Below, one piece after another: positions 52,666 through 61,709 of a DNA stretch of 64,000 bases. Each line of letters starts with the position of its first letter. Position 1 is the first letter of the stretch. The position numbers and the translations under genes were made by a program. The stretch is taken from the NCBI RefSeq assembly GCF_000834015.1, contig NZ_JXQI01000021.1, positions 62,001 to 126,000 on the forward strand, given 5' to 3'. The stretch comes from Prevotella pectinovora (GTDB lineage Bacteria > Bacteroidota > Bacteroidia > Bacteroidales > Bacteroidaceae). The notes under the pieces are model-generated. The model was not told the origin of the DNA. It ran no database searches and was given only the letters and a program-made list of their open reading frames with translations.

Positions 52666-54642
52666 TCATACTCTGTCGGCATCCTCTTCTCCGGCATCCT
52701 CTTCGCCCGTGACATAAGCATAGAGCTTCTTGTAGAACGCCGTGTGACCGAGAGTCTCGGCATTGCCCATGATTACGAGTTTCATTCTGGCACGCGTTAT
52801 CGCCACGTTCATGCGCCGCAGGTCGGAGAGGAAACCTATCTGCCCCTCCTGGTTGGAGCGCACGAGAGATATGAACACGATGTCGCGCTCCTGTCCCTGG
52901 AATCCGTCCACCGTGTTCACCGCGATGAGCTTGCGGTAGGGACGGAAGAAGTCGCTCTGCTTTATCAGCTGTCTGAGATACTGCACCTGTGCCCTGTATG
53001 GCGAGATGATGCCCACGTCGATACTCTCTTCGAGGATGCGCTCCTTGCCGATCTTCTCGAAATAAGTCTGCAGGGTGTCGAGGGTGAGACGCGCCTCGCG
53101 CTTGTTTATCCTTCCGAAACTCTCACCCACAAACTGCTCGTAAGCCTCTGTGCCGGAGGTGTCTATCCATACCATCGGCTCGTCGTAGTCCAGTATTCCC
53201 CGGTGTATCACCTCAGGAGCCGGTTCCACCATTCCGCCATAAAACCAGTCGCTCGAAAAGCGCATTATCCTTTCGTTCATGCGGTATTGCATTTTCAGCA
53301 GCGTCACCACCTCGGGCTTCTTTTCCACGATGCGCTCCATCAGCGTCTTGGCGAGTCCGCCACGCATCGCCTCGAAGCTCTTCACCGTTGGCGGCAGCTG
53401 ACAATGGTCGCCGGCGAGCACCACTCTCGACGCCCTCTTCATGGCAATCCAGCATGCAGCCTCAAGTGCCTGTGCTGCCTCGTCGATGAATAGTGTGGTG
53501 TATTTCTGTCCCGACAACACGTGGTTGGCGCTGCCTACGAGAGTTGAGGCTATCACACGCGCCTCGCCGAAGAGCTGGGCGTTGATTCGGCATTCTATCT
53601 CTGTGGCGCGGCTCTTCAGGCGTTCCACCTTCTGGTGCCAGTTGTCGGCAGCCCCTCGTTTGCGGTTCTGCCGCAGCTGGCGTATCGCCTTGCGGATGCT
53701 CCATAGTTCGGGATAGTCGGGATGCGACTCGAAGCGCCGCTCGTAGGTGAAGGAGAGCATCTTGTCGTTCACTCGTGTGGGGTTTCCGATGCGTAGCACC
53801 GCCACTCCGCGGTCTACGAGCTTTTCGGATATCCAGTCTACTGCCATGTTGCTCTGTGCGCACACCAGCACCTGGCTCTCCCGCTTCAGCGTTTCGTATA
53901 TCGCCTCTACGAGCGTGGTGGTCTTTCCTGTTCCCGGCGGACCGTGTACCACCGCCACGTCCTTTGCCCTCAACACATTGTTCACGGCGAGTTCCTGTGC
54001 CGTGTTGAGCCATGGGAATTTTATCGCGTCGAACGAGAATGTCTGCGCTTTCTGCTTTGAATAGAACAGGTCGCGCAGGTATGCCAGCCGGTTGCCTTTG
54101 GCGCGTATCACGCGGTCGAGGGCTTCGAACATCAGCTTGTAGCTGGTCTCGTCGAAGAATAGCTGCACACCCACATCCTCCGTGTTCTGCAGTGTCACGG
54201 CGAGTCCTGTCTTGTCGGGAATCACCACCACCATGCGGTCGGTGTCGGCATAGCTCACGGTTCCTGTGGCAATCAGGTCGAAAGCCTTTGCCGTGCCTTT
54301 GGCCTGTGTCTTGCCGGTGGGCAGCTTGTCTGCTGTCGCCTCGCTGCCCGTCGCCTCGTCGGTATGGAAGAAGCACACGGGTTTTCCGAATTCGAAATTG
54401 TGTTCTATGTCGTCGTCGGCAGTGCGATACACCTCGATAGCCAGCTGGTTGAGCGAGTTGTAATAGCTCCTGCCGATCCTCACGGGATGCCATGCGTCGC
54501 CTCTGCGGATGCGTCGCGGGAGTCCCATGGCCTGCATCTGCCGTTTGAAGTTCTCCTTCTCCTCGTCGTATTCGGTCTGCAGCAGCGCTTTCTGGCGCAG
54601 CAGACTCATTATGGGGCTTTGTATTGTCTTGTCGTTCTCCAT
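52666..54642 (-). CDS. Superfamily 1 UPF1-like helicase
   Basis: 658 residues. After an N-terminal beta-rich part (about 60-180) come helicase motifs: Walker A GPPGTGKTTTLVEAIYETL (about 232), VLVCAQSNMAVDWI, the DEAA box in TLFIDEAAQALEAACW (about 378), GDHCQLPPTV (about 408), and LLKMQYRMNERIMRFSS. Then IISPYRAQVQYLRQLI, AVNTVDGFQGQERDIVFISL (about 580) and RMNVAITRARMKLVIMGN. This is the UPF1/IGHMBP2 branch of superfamily 1, 5'-to-3' helicases on RNA or DNA. Bacterial members have no settled role. It is a single gene with promoter box at 54696-54703. Confidence 0.93.
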   Translation of the reverse strand: MENDKTIQSPIMSLLRQKALLQTEYDEEKENFKRQMQAMGLPRRIRRGDAWHPVRIGRSYYNSLNQLAIEVYRTADDDIEHNFEFGKPVCFFHTDEATGSEATADKLPTGKTQAKGTAKAFDLIATGTVSYADTDRMVVVIPDKTGLAVTLQNTEDVGVQLFFDETSYKLMFEALDRVIRAKGNRLAYLRDLFYSKQKAQTFSFDAIKFPWLNTAQELAVNNVLRAKDVAVVHGPPGTGKTTTLVEAIYETLKRESQVLVCAQSNMAVDWISEKLVDRGVAVLRIGNPTRVNDKMLSFTYERRFESHPDYPELWSIRKAIRQLRQNRKRGAADNWHQKVERLKSRATEIECRINAQLFGEARVIASTLVGSANHVLSGQKYTTLFIDEAAQALEAACWIAMKRASRVVLAGDHCQLPPTVKSFEAMRGGLAKTLMERIVEKKPEVVTLLKMQYRMNERIMRFSSDWFYGGMVEPAPEVIHRGILDYDEPMVWIDTSGTEAYEQFVGESFGRINKREARLTLDTLQTYFEKIGKERILEESIDVGIISPYRAQVQYLRQLIKQSDFFRPYRKLIAVNTVDGFQGQERDIVFISLVRSNQEGQIGFLSDLRRMNVAITRARMKLVIMGNAETLGHTAFYKKLYAYVTGEEDAGEEDADRV

Positions 54643-54695
54643 CTTGTTGTCTTTTCATTGTCAGGAATGGGGCATTGCCTGACGGAGTGTAAGAA

Positions 54696-54703
54696 CAAAG
54701 GTA
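54696..54703 (-). promoter_or_regulatory. Promoter of the helicase gene
   Basis: TACCTTTG on the minus strand, 53 bases upstream of the ATG at 54642. Confidence 0.6.
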
Positions 54704-54861
54704 ATGAATTATCCTGATAACGACAACCCGATTGCAGATTTTTGTGGCTGCCTCATGTCTGCTGTGGATATGATGGCATCTGCTGATAATTCCCCCCCCC
54801 AACGGCATGATCCCCGATTCGGGATAATTCATTTTCCGTTGTGCATTAATTTGTCTTTCGT

Positions 54862-54892
54862 TTTGTATTGAGCATGGATTATGCTACCTTTG
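54862..54892 (+). promoter_or_regulatory. Promoter of the esterase-HAD fusion gene
   Basis: TTTG (54862-54865), 19 bases, TACCTTTG (54885-54892). Transcription would start near 54899, which excludes the in-frame ATG at 54897 and supports the start at 55011. Confidence 0.7.
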
Positions 54893-55010
54893 CCTGATGA
54901 AAAAGCCGTGGGCAGGAGTCCACGTTGCACATATCGGAGAAACCGTTCCTGCAGCTCATCGGCATGTATGCCGGAAGCATGCGGAACCCGAATATAAAAC
55001 AAGGAAAAAG

Positions 55011-56027
55011 ATGGAAAAGGAAAACAAATACGTATTGCAGTATCCCTCGATAATGAAGGGCAAGAAGATAATGTATGTCCACGGATTCATGTCGTCGGCA
55101 CAGTCGGGCACGGTGGCGCGCATCCGTGAGATGCTGCCGTCGGCAGACGTAGTGGCGTATGACCTGCCGGTGCATCCGCAGGAGGCGATGGACCTCTTGA
55201 GGCAGAAATGCGAGGAACAGAAGCCCGACCTCATCATCGGCACGTCGATGGGAGGAATGTATACCGAGATGCTGTATGGCTACGACCGCATACTGGTGAA
55301 CCCGGCTTTCCTGATGGGAGAGACGATGACGAAACATGGGATGCTGGGCAAGCAGACCTTCCAGAACCCAAGGCAGGACGGTGTGCAGGAGTTCATCGTC
55401 ACCAAGAGTATGGTGGAGGAATACAAGGAGGTGACGCGGCAGTGCTTCGCGGCAGTCACCGACGAGGAGCAGGATAGGGTCTACGGACTCTTCGGCGATG
55501 CCGACACCACGGTGGCTGCAGAGACCTATGGCGTGTTCGCCGCCCACTACCGCCAGGCGATAAGTTTCCACGGCGAGCACCGCCTCATAGACAAGTCGCT
55601 CATCCATGCCGTCATTCCCGTGGTGCGCTGGATCGACGACCGTCAGGAGGGTCGTGAGCGTCCTATCGTTTATGTGAGCATCGATGCGCTGCGCGATGCC
55701 AGGGGCAGCCAGAGAGGAAGTGCGATGAAGGGTTTCCAGACTCTGCTCAACCACTATGCGATGTATGTCGTAGCCCCGTCGCCAAGCTACGACGAGGAGT
55801 ATGTTGCCGAGGTGCGCCGCTGGGTCAACGACACGGTGAATGTGCCGGCATGGCAGCGCCTCACCTTCACCAACCAGGAGAATCTGCTCTATGGCGACTA
55901 TCTCATCGCTCCCGTGGCGGAATGTGAGCGCTCCGGATTCATGGGCACTACGATAGCCCTCGGTTCCGACACGTTCAAGACGTGGGACGAGATAATAGAG
56001 TTCTTCAGCCGTCTCGGCGGACAATAG
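55011..56027 (+). CDS. YqiA/YcfP-like alpha/beta hydrolase fused to a decayed HAD nucleotidase domain
   Basis: 338 residues from the ATG at 55011. The N-terminal half (about 10-215) is an alpha/beta hydrolase: MYVHGFMSSAQSG (oxyanion part), nucleophile in IIGTSMGGMYTEML, Asp in LFGDADTTV and His in FHGEHRLI. The C-terminal part (about 220-338) follows the 5'-deoxynucleotidase (NT5C-like) HAD pattern: VYVSIDALRDARG, YVVAPSPSYDEEYVAEVRRW, NLLYGDYLIAPV and ALGSDTFKTWDEIIEFF. In active enzymes the first motif is DxD and the last carries a D-D pair; here the first is SxD and the last AP. The HAD half is therefore probably inactive and may be structural or ligand-binding. Confidence 0.85.
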   Translation: MEKENKYVLQYPSIMKGKKIMYVHGFMSSAQSGTVARIREMLPSADVVAYDLPVHPQEAMDLLRQKCEEQKPDLIIGTSMGGMYTEMLYGYDRILVNPAFLMGETMTKHGMLGKQTFQNPRQDGVQEFIVTKSMVEEYKEVTRQCFAAVTDEEQDRVYGLFGDADTTVAAETYGVFAAHYRQAISFHGEHRLIDKSLIHAVIPVVRWIDDRQEGRERPIVYVSIDALRDARGSQRGSAMKGFQTLLNHYAMYVVAPSPSYDEEYVAEVRRWVNDTVNVPAWQRLTFTNQENLLYGDYLIAPVAECERSGFMGTTIALGSDTFKTWDEIIEFFSRLGGQ

Positions 56028-56105
56028 TTCTCATGGAGAACGTCTGTATTGATGGTAATCTTTGATACGTCAAAGTCTCCATTATTGCCTGATAGAGGTT
56101 TGTGA

Positions 56106-56406
56106 CCAAAAAAACGATCAAAATTGTCAGATTGTCAGGTTTTTGCTGTAATGCTTTGATATACAAATGGTTAGCGACCTGATGGTTGTTTTCGATTGTC
56201 TGGATGGTTTGCAGATGAGAGGAAGTATCAGATGGCAGGAATTGCATGTGTTGGCAGAATCCAGAAAACAGAAGTATGGATGTTACAACATTAACTTATT
56301 GGGCAGCCGCCTGGCGCATTTTCTGCCCAAGTGGGGCAAGCAGCGTGCCCAAGTGGGGCAAGCACGTTGCCCAACATGGGCAAGCACGTTGCCCCAGTTG
56401 GGCAGA
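56106..56406 (-). repeat. Dispersed intergenic element, copy 3
   Basis: Read on the minus strand it follows copy 2: hairpin half with repeated GGGCAACGTGCTTGCCC, then GCCCAATAAGTTAATGTTG, CATGCAATTCCTGCCATCTG, AAACCATCCAGACAATCG and TTACAGCAAAAACCTGACAA, ending in a T-run. Confidence 0.7.
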
Positions 56407-56529
56407 TTTTGTACTCTCTGACAGGATCATAGACTGCTGTCCATCAACCATAGGCTGGGGATACAGCGACATCACGGAATGACAAATGGGTTTAGGGTGT
56501 TTTATCTGTAACCCATACGCTCTTGGTTA

Positions 56530-56617
56530 CAAACTAACCTTCCCAAAGGGAAGTAACAGATTACTCTGCCTCTGACTTCAGCCCCCTCTCGTTCTCCCCC
56601 GAAGGGGAGATGCAGGT
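56530..56617. repeat. GC-rich palindromic repeat, partial copies
   Basis: AACCTTCCCAAAGGGAAGTA and CAGCCCCCTCTCGTTCTCCC with CGAAGGGGAGATGCAGGTTA are variants of the dispersed modules. The second runs straight into the minisatellite. Confidence 0.7.
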
Positions 56618-56999
56618 TACTCCGTTTCTGTCATAGACTGGTGGTGCAGTTTACTCCGTTTCTGTCATAGACTGGTGGTGCAGGTTACTCCGTTTCTGCC
56701 ATAAACTGGTGATGCAGGTTACTCCGTTTCTGCCATAAACTGGTGGTGCAGGTTACTCCGTTTCTGTCATAGACTGGTGATGCAGTTTACTCCGTTTCTG
56801 TCATAGACTGGTGGTGCAGGTTACTCCGTTTCTGTCATAGACTGGTGATGCAGTTTATTCCGTTTCTGTCATAGACTGGTGGTGCAGTTTACTCTGTTTC
56901 TGCCATAAACTGGTGATGCAGTTTATTCCGTTTCTGCCATAGACTGGTGGTGCAGTTTACTCCGTTTCTGCCATAAACTGGTGATGCAGTTTACTCCGA
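56612..56999. repeat. 34-bp minisatellite, 11 copies
   Basis: Units start at 56621 and every 34 bases to 56961, with a partial unit at 56995 (TCCGTTTCTGTCATAGACTG then GTGGTGCAGTTTAC). Copies differ at a few fixed sites (GTCATAGAC or GCCATAAAC, GGTGGTGC or GGTGATGC, AGGTTAC or AGTTTAC), giving a mosaic. 34 is not a multiple of three and no frame stays open across it. Confidence 0.95.
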
Positions 57000-57071
57000 A
57001 TACTGATGACCATTGGTGGTCAAGTTGCAAAATTATGGATAACCCACTGGTAATAAGGTTGTCAAGAGTAA

Positions 57072-57165
57072 CCATTCCCTCCCCTACGGGGGAGGATAGG
57101 TGGGGGCTGATGGCAATATGCAGAGTAACTTGTCCTTTCCCATTAGGAAGGTCAGGATGGCCCTA
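57072..57165. repeat. Inverted GC-rich palindromic repeat
   Basis: CCCTCCCCTACGGGGGAGGA with TAGGTGGGGGCTGATG (57077-57112), then AACTTGTCCTTTCCCATTAG with GAAGGTCAGGATGG. This is the closing, inverted half of the cluster that surrounds the minisatellite. Confidence 0.75.
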
Positions 57166-57220
57166 ATGACCGATTGGGGTTAAAACAACATAAAACGGTA
57201 TGATATTTCGATGATACATC

Positions 57221-57259
57221 AATGATACTTTTCTGTAAAGAGTTCGGAAAAGTATCATT
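57221..57259. repeat. 13-bp inverted repeat
   Basis: AATGATACTTTTC (57221-57233) and GAAAAGTATCATT (57247-57259) are perfect arms with a 13-base loop. Two more ATGATACT words occur at about 57309-57325. Meaning unknown; there is no open frame worth keeping here. Confidence 0.6.
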
Positions 57260-57376
57260 GGCGTTACTCGTTGGCTTGCAGGATTTTAGCCGTTCTGTGA
57301 GACCATAAAATGATACTATGATACTTTTTCGCGGAAAAAACATTCTTATGTGTATATTTTGTGCTTGATTATCGTT

Positions 57377-57450
57377 ACCCCCCCATCGGTCATTAGGCCG
57401 TTTAATATATAATTCTAATAACTGCCTGCTTGGATTTTGATTTGGGTTAA
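57377..57450. repeat. Internally deleted relic of the MITE-like element
   Basis: The left end (ATCGGTCATTAGGCCGTTTA) and the right end (CTGCTTGGATTTTG then GATTTGGGTTAA) are joined after loss of roughly 120 bp of the middle. Confidence 0.6.
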
Positions 57451-57537
57451 CGAATCTAAAAGCTACGACATTTATAGATGCTAATTTTCACTATAACATG
57501 TCATTTTGTTTAAAAACGTAATAAAAACAGTAAAATA

Positions 57538-57569
57538 TTTGCCAATATGAAATATTTTTCCTTAATTTG
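57538..57569 (+). promoter_or_regulatory. Possible promoter of an intergenic transcript
   Basis: TTTG (57538-57541), 20 bases, TTAATTTG (57562-57569). As at acpP, the -7 box has TT in place of TA. Confidence 0.4.
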
Positions 57570-57575
57570 CAAACA

Positions 57576-57859
57576 AGACAATGCTGCTTATGTGATAGCG
57601 TTCATTCTGTGAGGATGAACAGGCATTTGGATGTATGGAATGATAGACAAATATTTGGTATGGTTTTAAGCCAACGTTTTTTCGACAAACAATATGGTCG
57701 AGATTAAGTTCGCTTCAATCCTTCATGGCAGAATTAAATGAATAGAATAAATGTTTCTTATAATTAGATGAATAAATGTTGATTGAATAATGTTGGTATG
57801 TTGGGCAATTGCTCACATCGAGCTCAGCCGTATTCGTGAGAAACCGGCTGAGTCTTTTT
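57576..57859 (+). ncRNA. Candidate small RNA or very short gene, with terminator
   Basis: A span of about 285 bases from the promoter-like pair (57538-57569) to a rho-independent terminator, CTCAGCCG (57823-57830) and CGGCTGAG (57845-57852) followed by TCTTTTT. An inner hairpin GTTCAT-N9-ATGAAC lies near 57600-57620. The longest open frame is 30 codons (57615-57707, MNRHLDVWNDRQ...), without a spaced ribosome site. No known RNA family was recognised. Confidence 0.35.
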
Positions 57860-57870
57860 ATGGTTTCACT

Positions 57871-58374
57871 CTAAAAATCATCCTCAGCCACTTCTTCCTC
57901 CCGGTATAATTCTCCCAGGCAGTTGCGTATTTCCTCCATGTCGTAACCTCTGCCGAGGGCATAGCGGATAAGCTTGCAACTCAGTTCGTAGTCGCTCTTC
58001 GCCTTCACGCTCTTCATCTTTGCCTTCAGCAGAGGGCGCAGCGAGTCGGTGAAACTCGTTTCCTCAATCTCGTCGATAACCCGCCGGCGGATATCCTCGC
58101 TGATATGCTTCATATAGAGAGCCTGGTCCACCTTGTGGCGCCCCCATTTGTCGTATCTCACCTTGTCGTTGGCAAAAGCTCGGGCATAACGCTCGTCGTC
58201 GATATACCTGCCCTCCGTAAGAGCATCCACCACACGGTTCTGGGCATCCTCAGCCAGTCCCCATAGCGTCATCTTGCGCCGCATCTCAAACGAGCAGTGT
58301 TCCGCACGTGAACACAGTGCGGCGAGCTTGTTGAGGGCCTCCTTTTCCGTAATTTCCTTCTTCCCCTTCATCAT
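57871..58374 (-). CDS. recX: Regulatory protein RecX
   Basis: 167 residues from the ATG at 58374, whose first bases overlap the prmC stop (ATGA arrangement); an ATG at 58383 is also possible. The protein is all-helical with RecX repeats, for example TLWGLAEDAQNRVVDALTEG, IDDERYARAFANDKVRYDKW and GRHKVDQALYMKHISEDIRR. A C-terminal acidic end is present (EEEVAEDDF). RecX binds RecA filaments and limits recombination. It is translationally coupled to prmC, which is upstream. Confidence 0.92.
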   Translation of the reverse strand: MMKGKKEITEKEALNKLAALCSRAEHCSFEMRRKMTLWGLAEDAQNRVVDALTEGRYIDDERYARAFANDKVRYDKWGRHKVDQALYMKHISEDIRRRVIDEIEETSFTDSLRPLLKAKMKSVKAKSDYELSCKLIRYALGRGYDMEEIRNCLGELYREEEVAEDDF

Positions 58375-59204
58375 TTTCTGCATATAGTGTTCCTGTTCTT
58401 GCCGTAGATGTCCTTTATCGTCTTGATGTCCCGATATCCCATATCGCCGAGCATTGTCTCCATCTCGTTGGCATAGAGGGCGTTGATCTCGAAGCAAAGC
58501 CATCCCCCGGGGCGCAGCGCATGACATCCGTAGCCGGCGATGGCACGATAGAAGAGCAGCGGGTCGTCGTCGGGGACGAAAAGCGCCAGATGAGGCTCGT
58601 GGTCCAACACGTTGGAGTGCATGCCGCTCCTCTCCCTGCCGCAGATATACGGAGGGTTGCTCACTATGGCGTCCCACCTGTCGGTGTCGTGGGGAGCGTT
58701 CAGGGCATCCTGTTTCACAAAATTCACCCTTGCTCCGAGCCTTTCCGCATTATCCCGGGCTATGCCGAGAGCCTTGTCGGAGATATCCCATGCCGACACC
58801 TCCCGACTCTCATCGTCCAATGCCAAAGTGCAGGCTATGCAACCGCTGCCCGTGCCGATGTCGAGGATGGCAGGGTGGGGCAGGGCGGCGGTGAGGCCGG
58901 CAACGATGTCGCAGAGCTGCTCCGTCTCGGGACGTGGGATGAGCACTCCCGGCGCCACACCGAAGATGCGGCCGGCAAACGGTGCCTTGCCGGTGACATA
59001 CTGCACGGGTTCTCCCTCCTTCAGCCTTGTCATGGCGCAGGAGAGCACCTGTGTGTCGGCAGAAGACAGACTCTCCACACCGCCACACACGATATCCGTG
59101 AGCGACATGCCGAAAAGGTCGTCGAGAACGGTGCGGCATACAGCCTTCGCCTCGTTCTCGCCATATATGGCGGCGAGTTCTCGCCACAAGTCATTGTATC
59201 TCAT
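58371..59204 (-). CDS. prmC: Release factor N5-glutamine methyltransferase
   Basis: 277 residues. An N-terminal helical domain (about 1-75) is followed by a Rossmann methyltransferase domain with the SAM site ILDIGTGSGCIACTLAL (about 115-131). The substrate motif NPPY is in DAIVSNPPYICGRE (about 182-195), and GVLIPRPETEQLC precedes the SAM site. The enzyme methylates the GGQ glutamine of release factors 1 and 2. Its stop codon overlaps the recX start. The promoter box at 59224-59231 lies 20 bases upstream of the start, so the leader is very short. Confidence 0.95.
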   Translation of the reverse strand: MRYNDLWRELAAIYGENEAKAVCRTVLDDLFGMSLTDIVCGGVESLSSADTQVLSCAMTRLKEGEPVQYVTGKAPFAGRIFGVAPGVLIPRPETEQLCDIVAGLTAALPHPAILDIGTGSGCIACTLALDDESREVSAWDISDKALGIARDNAERLGARVNFVKQDALNAPHDTDRWDAIVSNPPYICGRERSGMHSNVLDHEPHLALFVPDDDPLLFYRAIAGYGCHALRPGGWLCFEINALYANEMETMLGDMGYRDIKTIKDIYGKNRNTICRK

Positions 59205-59223
59205 CTCATAAGTGTTAGAATTG

Positions 59224-59231
59224 CAAAATTA
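59224..59231 (-). promoter_or_regulatory. Promoter of prmC-recX
   Basis: TAATTTTG on the minus strand matches TAnnTTTG, 19 bases from the ATG at 59204. Confidence 0.5.
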
Positions 59232-59295
59232 TCGTTTAACGCATTGACCTACAAACTTAATCGCCGATATTTAACGTGAAATTCGAAAAAAACAC

Positions 59296-59303
59296 TAACT
59301 TTG
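59296..59303 (+). promoter_or_regulatory. metG promoter
   Basis: TAACTTTG, 57 bases upstream of the metG ATG at 59361. Confidence 0.55.
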
Positions 59304-59360
59304 CAGTTGAAAACTTGTGATACACATTATATAAATATAAGATAATACATTATTATATAT

Positions 59361-61427
59361 ATGGAAGAGAAGAATTTTAAGCGCACCACCGTGACCGCCG
59401 CCCTGCCATACGCCAATGGCGGAGTGCATATCGGCCACCTCGCCGGAGTGTATGTGCCGGCAGACATCTATGTGCGCTATCTGAGACTGAAGAAACAGGA
59501 AGTGATGTTCATCGGCGGTAGCGACGAGCATGGAGTGCCTGTCACTATCCGTGCACGCAAGGAAGGCATCACTACTCAGGAGGTGGTAGACCGCTACCAC
59601 TCGCTCATCAAGAAGTCGTTTGAAGACTTCGGCATTTCGTTCGACATCTACAGCCGCACGACATCGGCTATACATCATAAGTTCGCATCAGACTTCTTCC
59701 GCACACTCTACGACAAGGGCGAGCTGGAGGAGAAGACCGAAAACCAGTTCTGCGACGAGGTGACAGGAGAGTTCCTCACCGACCGCAACATCGTGGGCAC
59801 CTGTCCAAGATGCGGAGCAGAGGGAGCCTATGGCGACCAGTGTGAGAAATGTGGAGCCACCCTCTCGCCAGACGAGCTTATCAACCCAACCAACAAGAAC
59901 AACCCTGGCCACGGCCTGGTGAAGAAGCCTACCAAGAACTGGTATCTGCCGCTCGGCAAATGGCAGGACTGGCTGAAGAAGTGGATATTGGAGGGACACA
60001 AGGAATGGCGACCGAACGTGTACGGACAGTGCAAGTCATGGCTCGACATGGATCTGCAGCCACGTGCAATGACCCGCGACCTGGACTGGGGTATCCCGGT
60101 GCCGGTGGAGGGAGCTGACGGCAAGGTGCTCTATGTGTGGTTTGATGCCCCTATCGGATATATCTCGAACACTAAGGAACTCTGCGACGCCAATCCCGAG
60201 ACTTGGGGAACATGGCAGAAATGGTGGCAGGACCCTACATCGAGACTAGTACACTTCATCGGTAAAGACAATATCGTGTTCCACTGCATCGTGTTCCCGA
60301 CGATGCTCAAGGCTCACGGAGATTATATACTGCCGGACAACGTGCCGGCAAACGAGTTCCTCAATCTGGAGAACGACAAGATTTCCACTTCCCGCAACTG
60401 GGCTATCTGGCTGCATGAATATCTCGTGGACTTCCCGGGAAAGCAGGATGTGCTGAGATATGTGCTCACGGCGAACGCTCCTGAGACAAAGGACAACAAC
60501 TTCACCTGGAAGGACTTCCAGGAGCGCAACAACAGCGAACTCGTGGGTATATATGGAAACTTCGTGAACCGTGCGCTGCAGCTCACCAAGAAATACTGGA
60601 ACGGCGTGGTGCCGGAGTGTGGAGAACTGACAGACTACGACAAGCAGACGCTTGAGGAATTCAAGGACGTGAAGAAGAAGGTGGAAGACCTGCTCAACGT
60701 GTTCAAGTTCCGTGATGCACAGAAGGAGGCAATGAATCTGGCGCGTATAGGAAACAAGTATATCGCCGATTGCGAACCGTGGAAGGTGTGGAAGACCGAT
60801 CCGAAGCGTGTGGAGACAATCCTGTATATCTCGCTGCAGCTCGTGGCAAACCTCGCCATTGCGTTCGAACCGTTCTTGCCGTTCAGCAGCGCCAAGCTCC
60901 GCAAGATGATAAACATCGATGGCTGCGACTGGAACCAGCTCGGTTCTACCGACCTGCTGAAGGCTGGTCATCAGCTCAACGAACCGGAACTGCTCTTCGA
61001 GAAGATAGAGGACGAGACGATACAGCATCAGCTCGACAAACTGGCTGAGATAAAGAAGCAGAACGAGGCTGCTGAATACAAGGCAAAGGAAATCAAACCT
61101 ACGGTGAGCTTCGAGGATTTCGAAAAGCTCGACATCCGTGTGGGAACGATAAAGACCTGTGAGAAGGTGAAGAAGGCAAACAAGCTCCTCAAGTTCACCA
61201 TCGACGACGGTTCGGGCACCGACCGCACCATCGTCAGCGGAATAGCCAAGTTCTATAATCCGGAAGAACTCGTAGGCAAGCAGGTTTGTTTTATCGCAAA
61301 CTTCGCCCCACGCAAACTGATGGGTATCGAGAGCCAGGGAATGATTCTCAGCGCAGAGAACTTCGACGGCAGCCTTAGCGTGACACGCATTGACCGCGAG
61401 GTGAAGCCGGGCAGCCAGGTGGGATAA
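59361..61427 (+). CDS. metG: Methionyl-tRNA synthetase with C-terminal tRNA-binding domain
   Basis: 688 residues. The class I HIGH motif is in [19 protein letters not shown] (about residue 14-32), a zinc knuckle in [18 protein letters not shown] (about 146-163), and the KMSKS-type loop is [13 protein letters not shown] (about 335-347), with KISTS. The anticodon-binding helical part follows (about 390-560). The last about 110 residues ([49 protein letters not shown]) are an EMAP/Arc1p-like tRNA-binding domain. The enzyme charges tRNA-Met. A small open frame and a terminator follow. Confidence 0.98.
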   Translation: MEEKNFKRTTVTAALPYANGGVHIGHLAGVYVPADIYVRYLRLKKQEVMFIGGSDEHGVPVTIRARKEGITTQEVVDRYHSLIKKSFEDFGISFDIYSRTTSAIHHKFASDFFRTLYDKGELEEKTENQFCDEVTGEFLTDRNIVGTCPRCGAEGAYGDQCEKCGATLSPDELINPTNKNNPGHGLVKKPTKNWYLPLGKWQDWLKKWILEGHKEWRPNVYGQCKSWLDMDLQPRAMTRDLDWGIPVPVEGADGKVLYVWFDAPIGYISNTKELCDANPETWGTWQKWWQDPTSRLVHFIGKDNIVFHCIVFPTMLKAHGDYILPDNVPANEFLNLENDKISTSRNWAIWLHEYLVDFPGKQDVLRYVLTANAPETKDNNFTWKDFQERNNSELVGIYGNFVNRALQLTKKYWNGVVPECGELTDYDKQTLEEFKDVKKKVEDLLNVFKFRDAQKEAMNLARIGNKYIADCEPWKVWKTDPKRVETILYISLQLVANLAIAFEPFLPFSSAKLRKMINIDGCDWNQLGSTDLLKAGHQLNEPELLFEKIEDETIQHQLDKLAEIKKQNEAAEYKAKEIKPTVSFEDFEKLDIRVGTIKTCEKVKKANKLLKFTIDDGSGTDRTIVSGIAKFYNPEELVGKQVCFIANFAPRKLMGIESQGMILSAENFDGSLSVTRIDREVKPGSQVG

Positions 61428-61571
61428 GCATAAATGCAGGGGTGACCTGTACCTTTCCTTATAATGGGGCAGGACAGGTTTCCCTCATCAACCGATATAA
61501 CGGTGATGTCTCAGCGCCGATGTGGAATTAACCGCCGCCGGATGAGACAGGCGGCAATAGGAGGAATAACT

Positions 61572-61682
61572 ATGAAGCGTACACCTAAGTGCTACAATGA
61601 GGAAGAGTTTGAACTCGACAACATCTATAACGATGATGACGATCGCTACGGAAAAGCGGGACTCTCTGCTATGTTTTATTGA
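61572..61682 (+). CDS. Very small acidic hypothetical protein
   Basis: 36 residues: MKRTPKCYNEEEFELDNIYN, then a DDDDR stretch, ending GLSAMFY. A purine-rich AGGAGGA site lies 7 bases upstream (about 61558-61564), strong for a Bacteroidetes gene. The frame is open to 61464, but this start has the ribosome site. A perfect 12-bp terminator stem follows 28 bases after the stop. Two hairpins lie between metG and this frame (ACCTGT/ACAGGT at 61445-61479; TGTCTCA/TGAGACA at 61507-61549). Function unknown. Confidence 0.5.
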   Translation: MKRTPKCYNEEEFELDNIYNDDDDRYGKAGLSAMFY

Positions 61683-61709
61683 TTAGACCTCTATTGAATG
61701 ACTAATAAG

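Noticed and set aside
54879..56024. 381-codon minus-strand open frame opposite the esterase-HAD gene
   Set aside because: The sense strand has clear hydrolase motifs, a promoter and a sensible start; the antisense frame has low-complexity His/Arg/Leu composition typical of a shadow.
57152..57343. 63-codon minus-strand frame in the repeat-rich gap
   Set aside because: It covers an inverted repeat and the end motif of the dispersed repeat, with no start signals or family likeness.
60246..61028. 260-codon minus-strand open frame inside metG
   Set aside because: Antisense shadow of a biased gene; no start signals and no recognisable domain.
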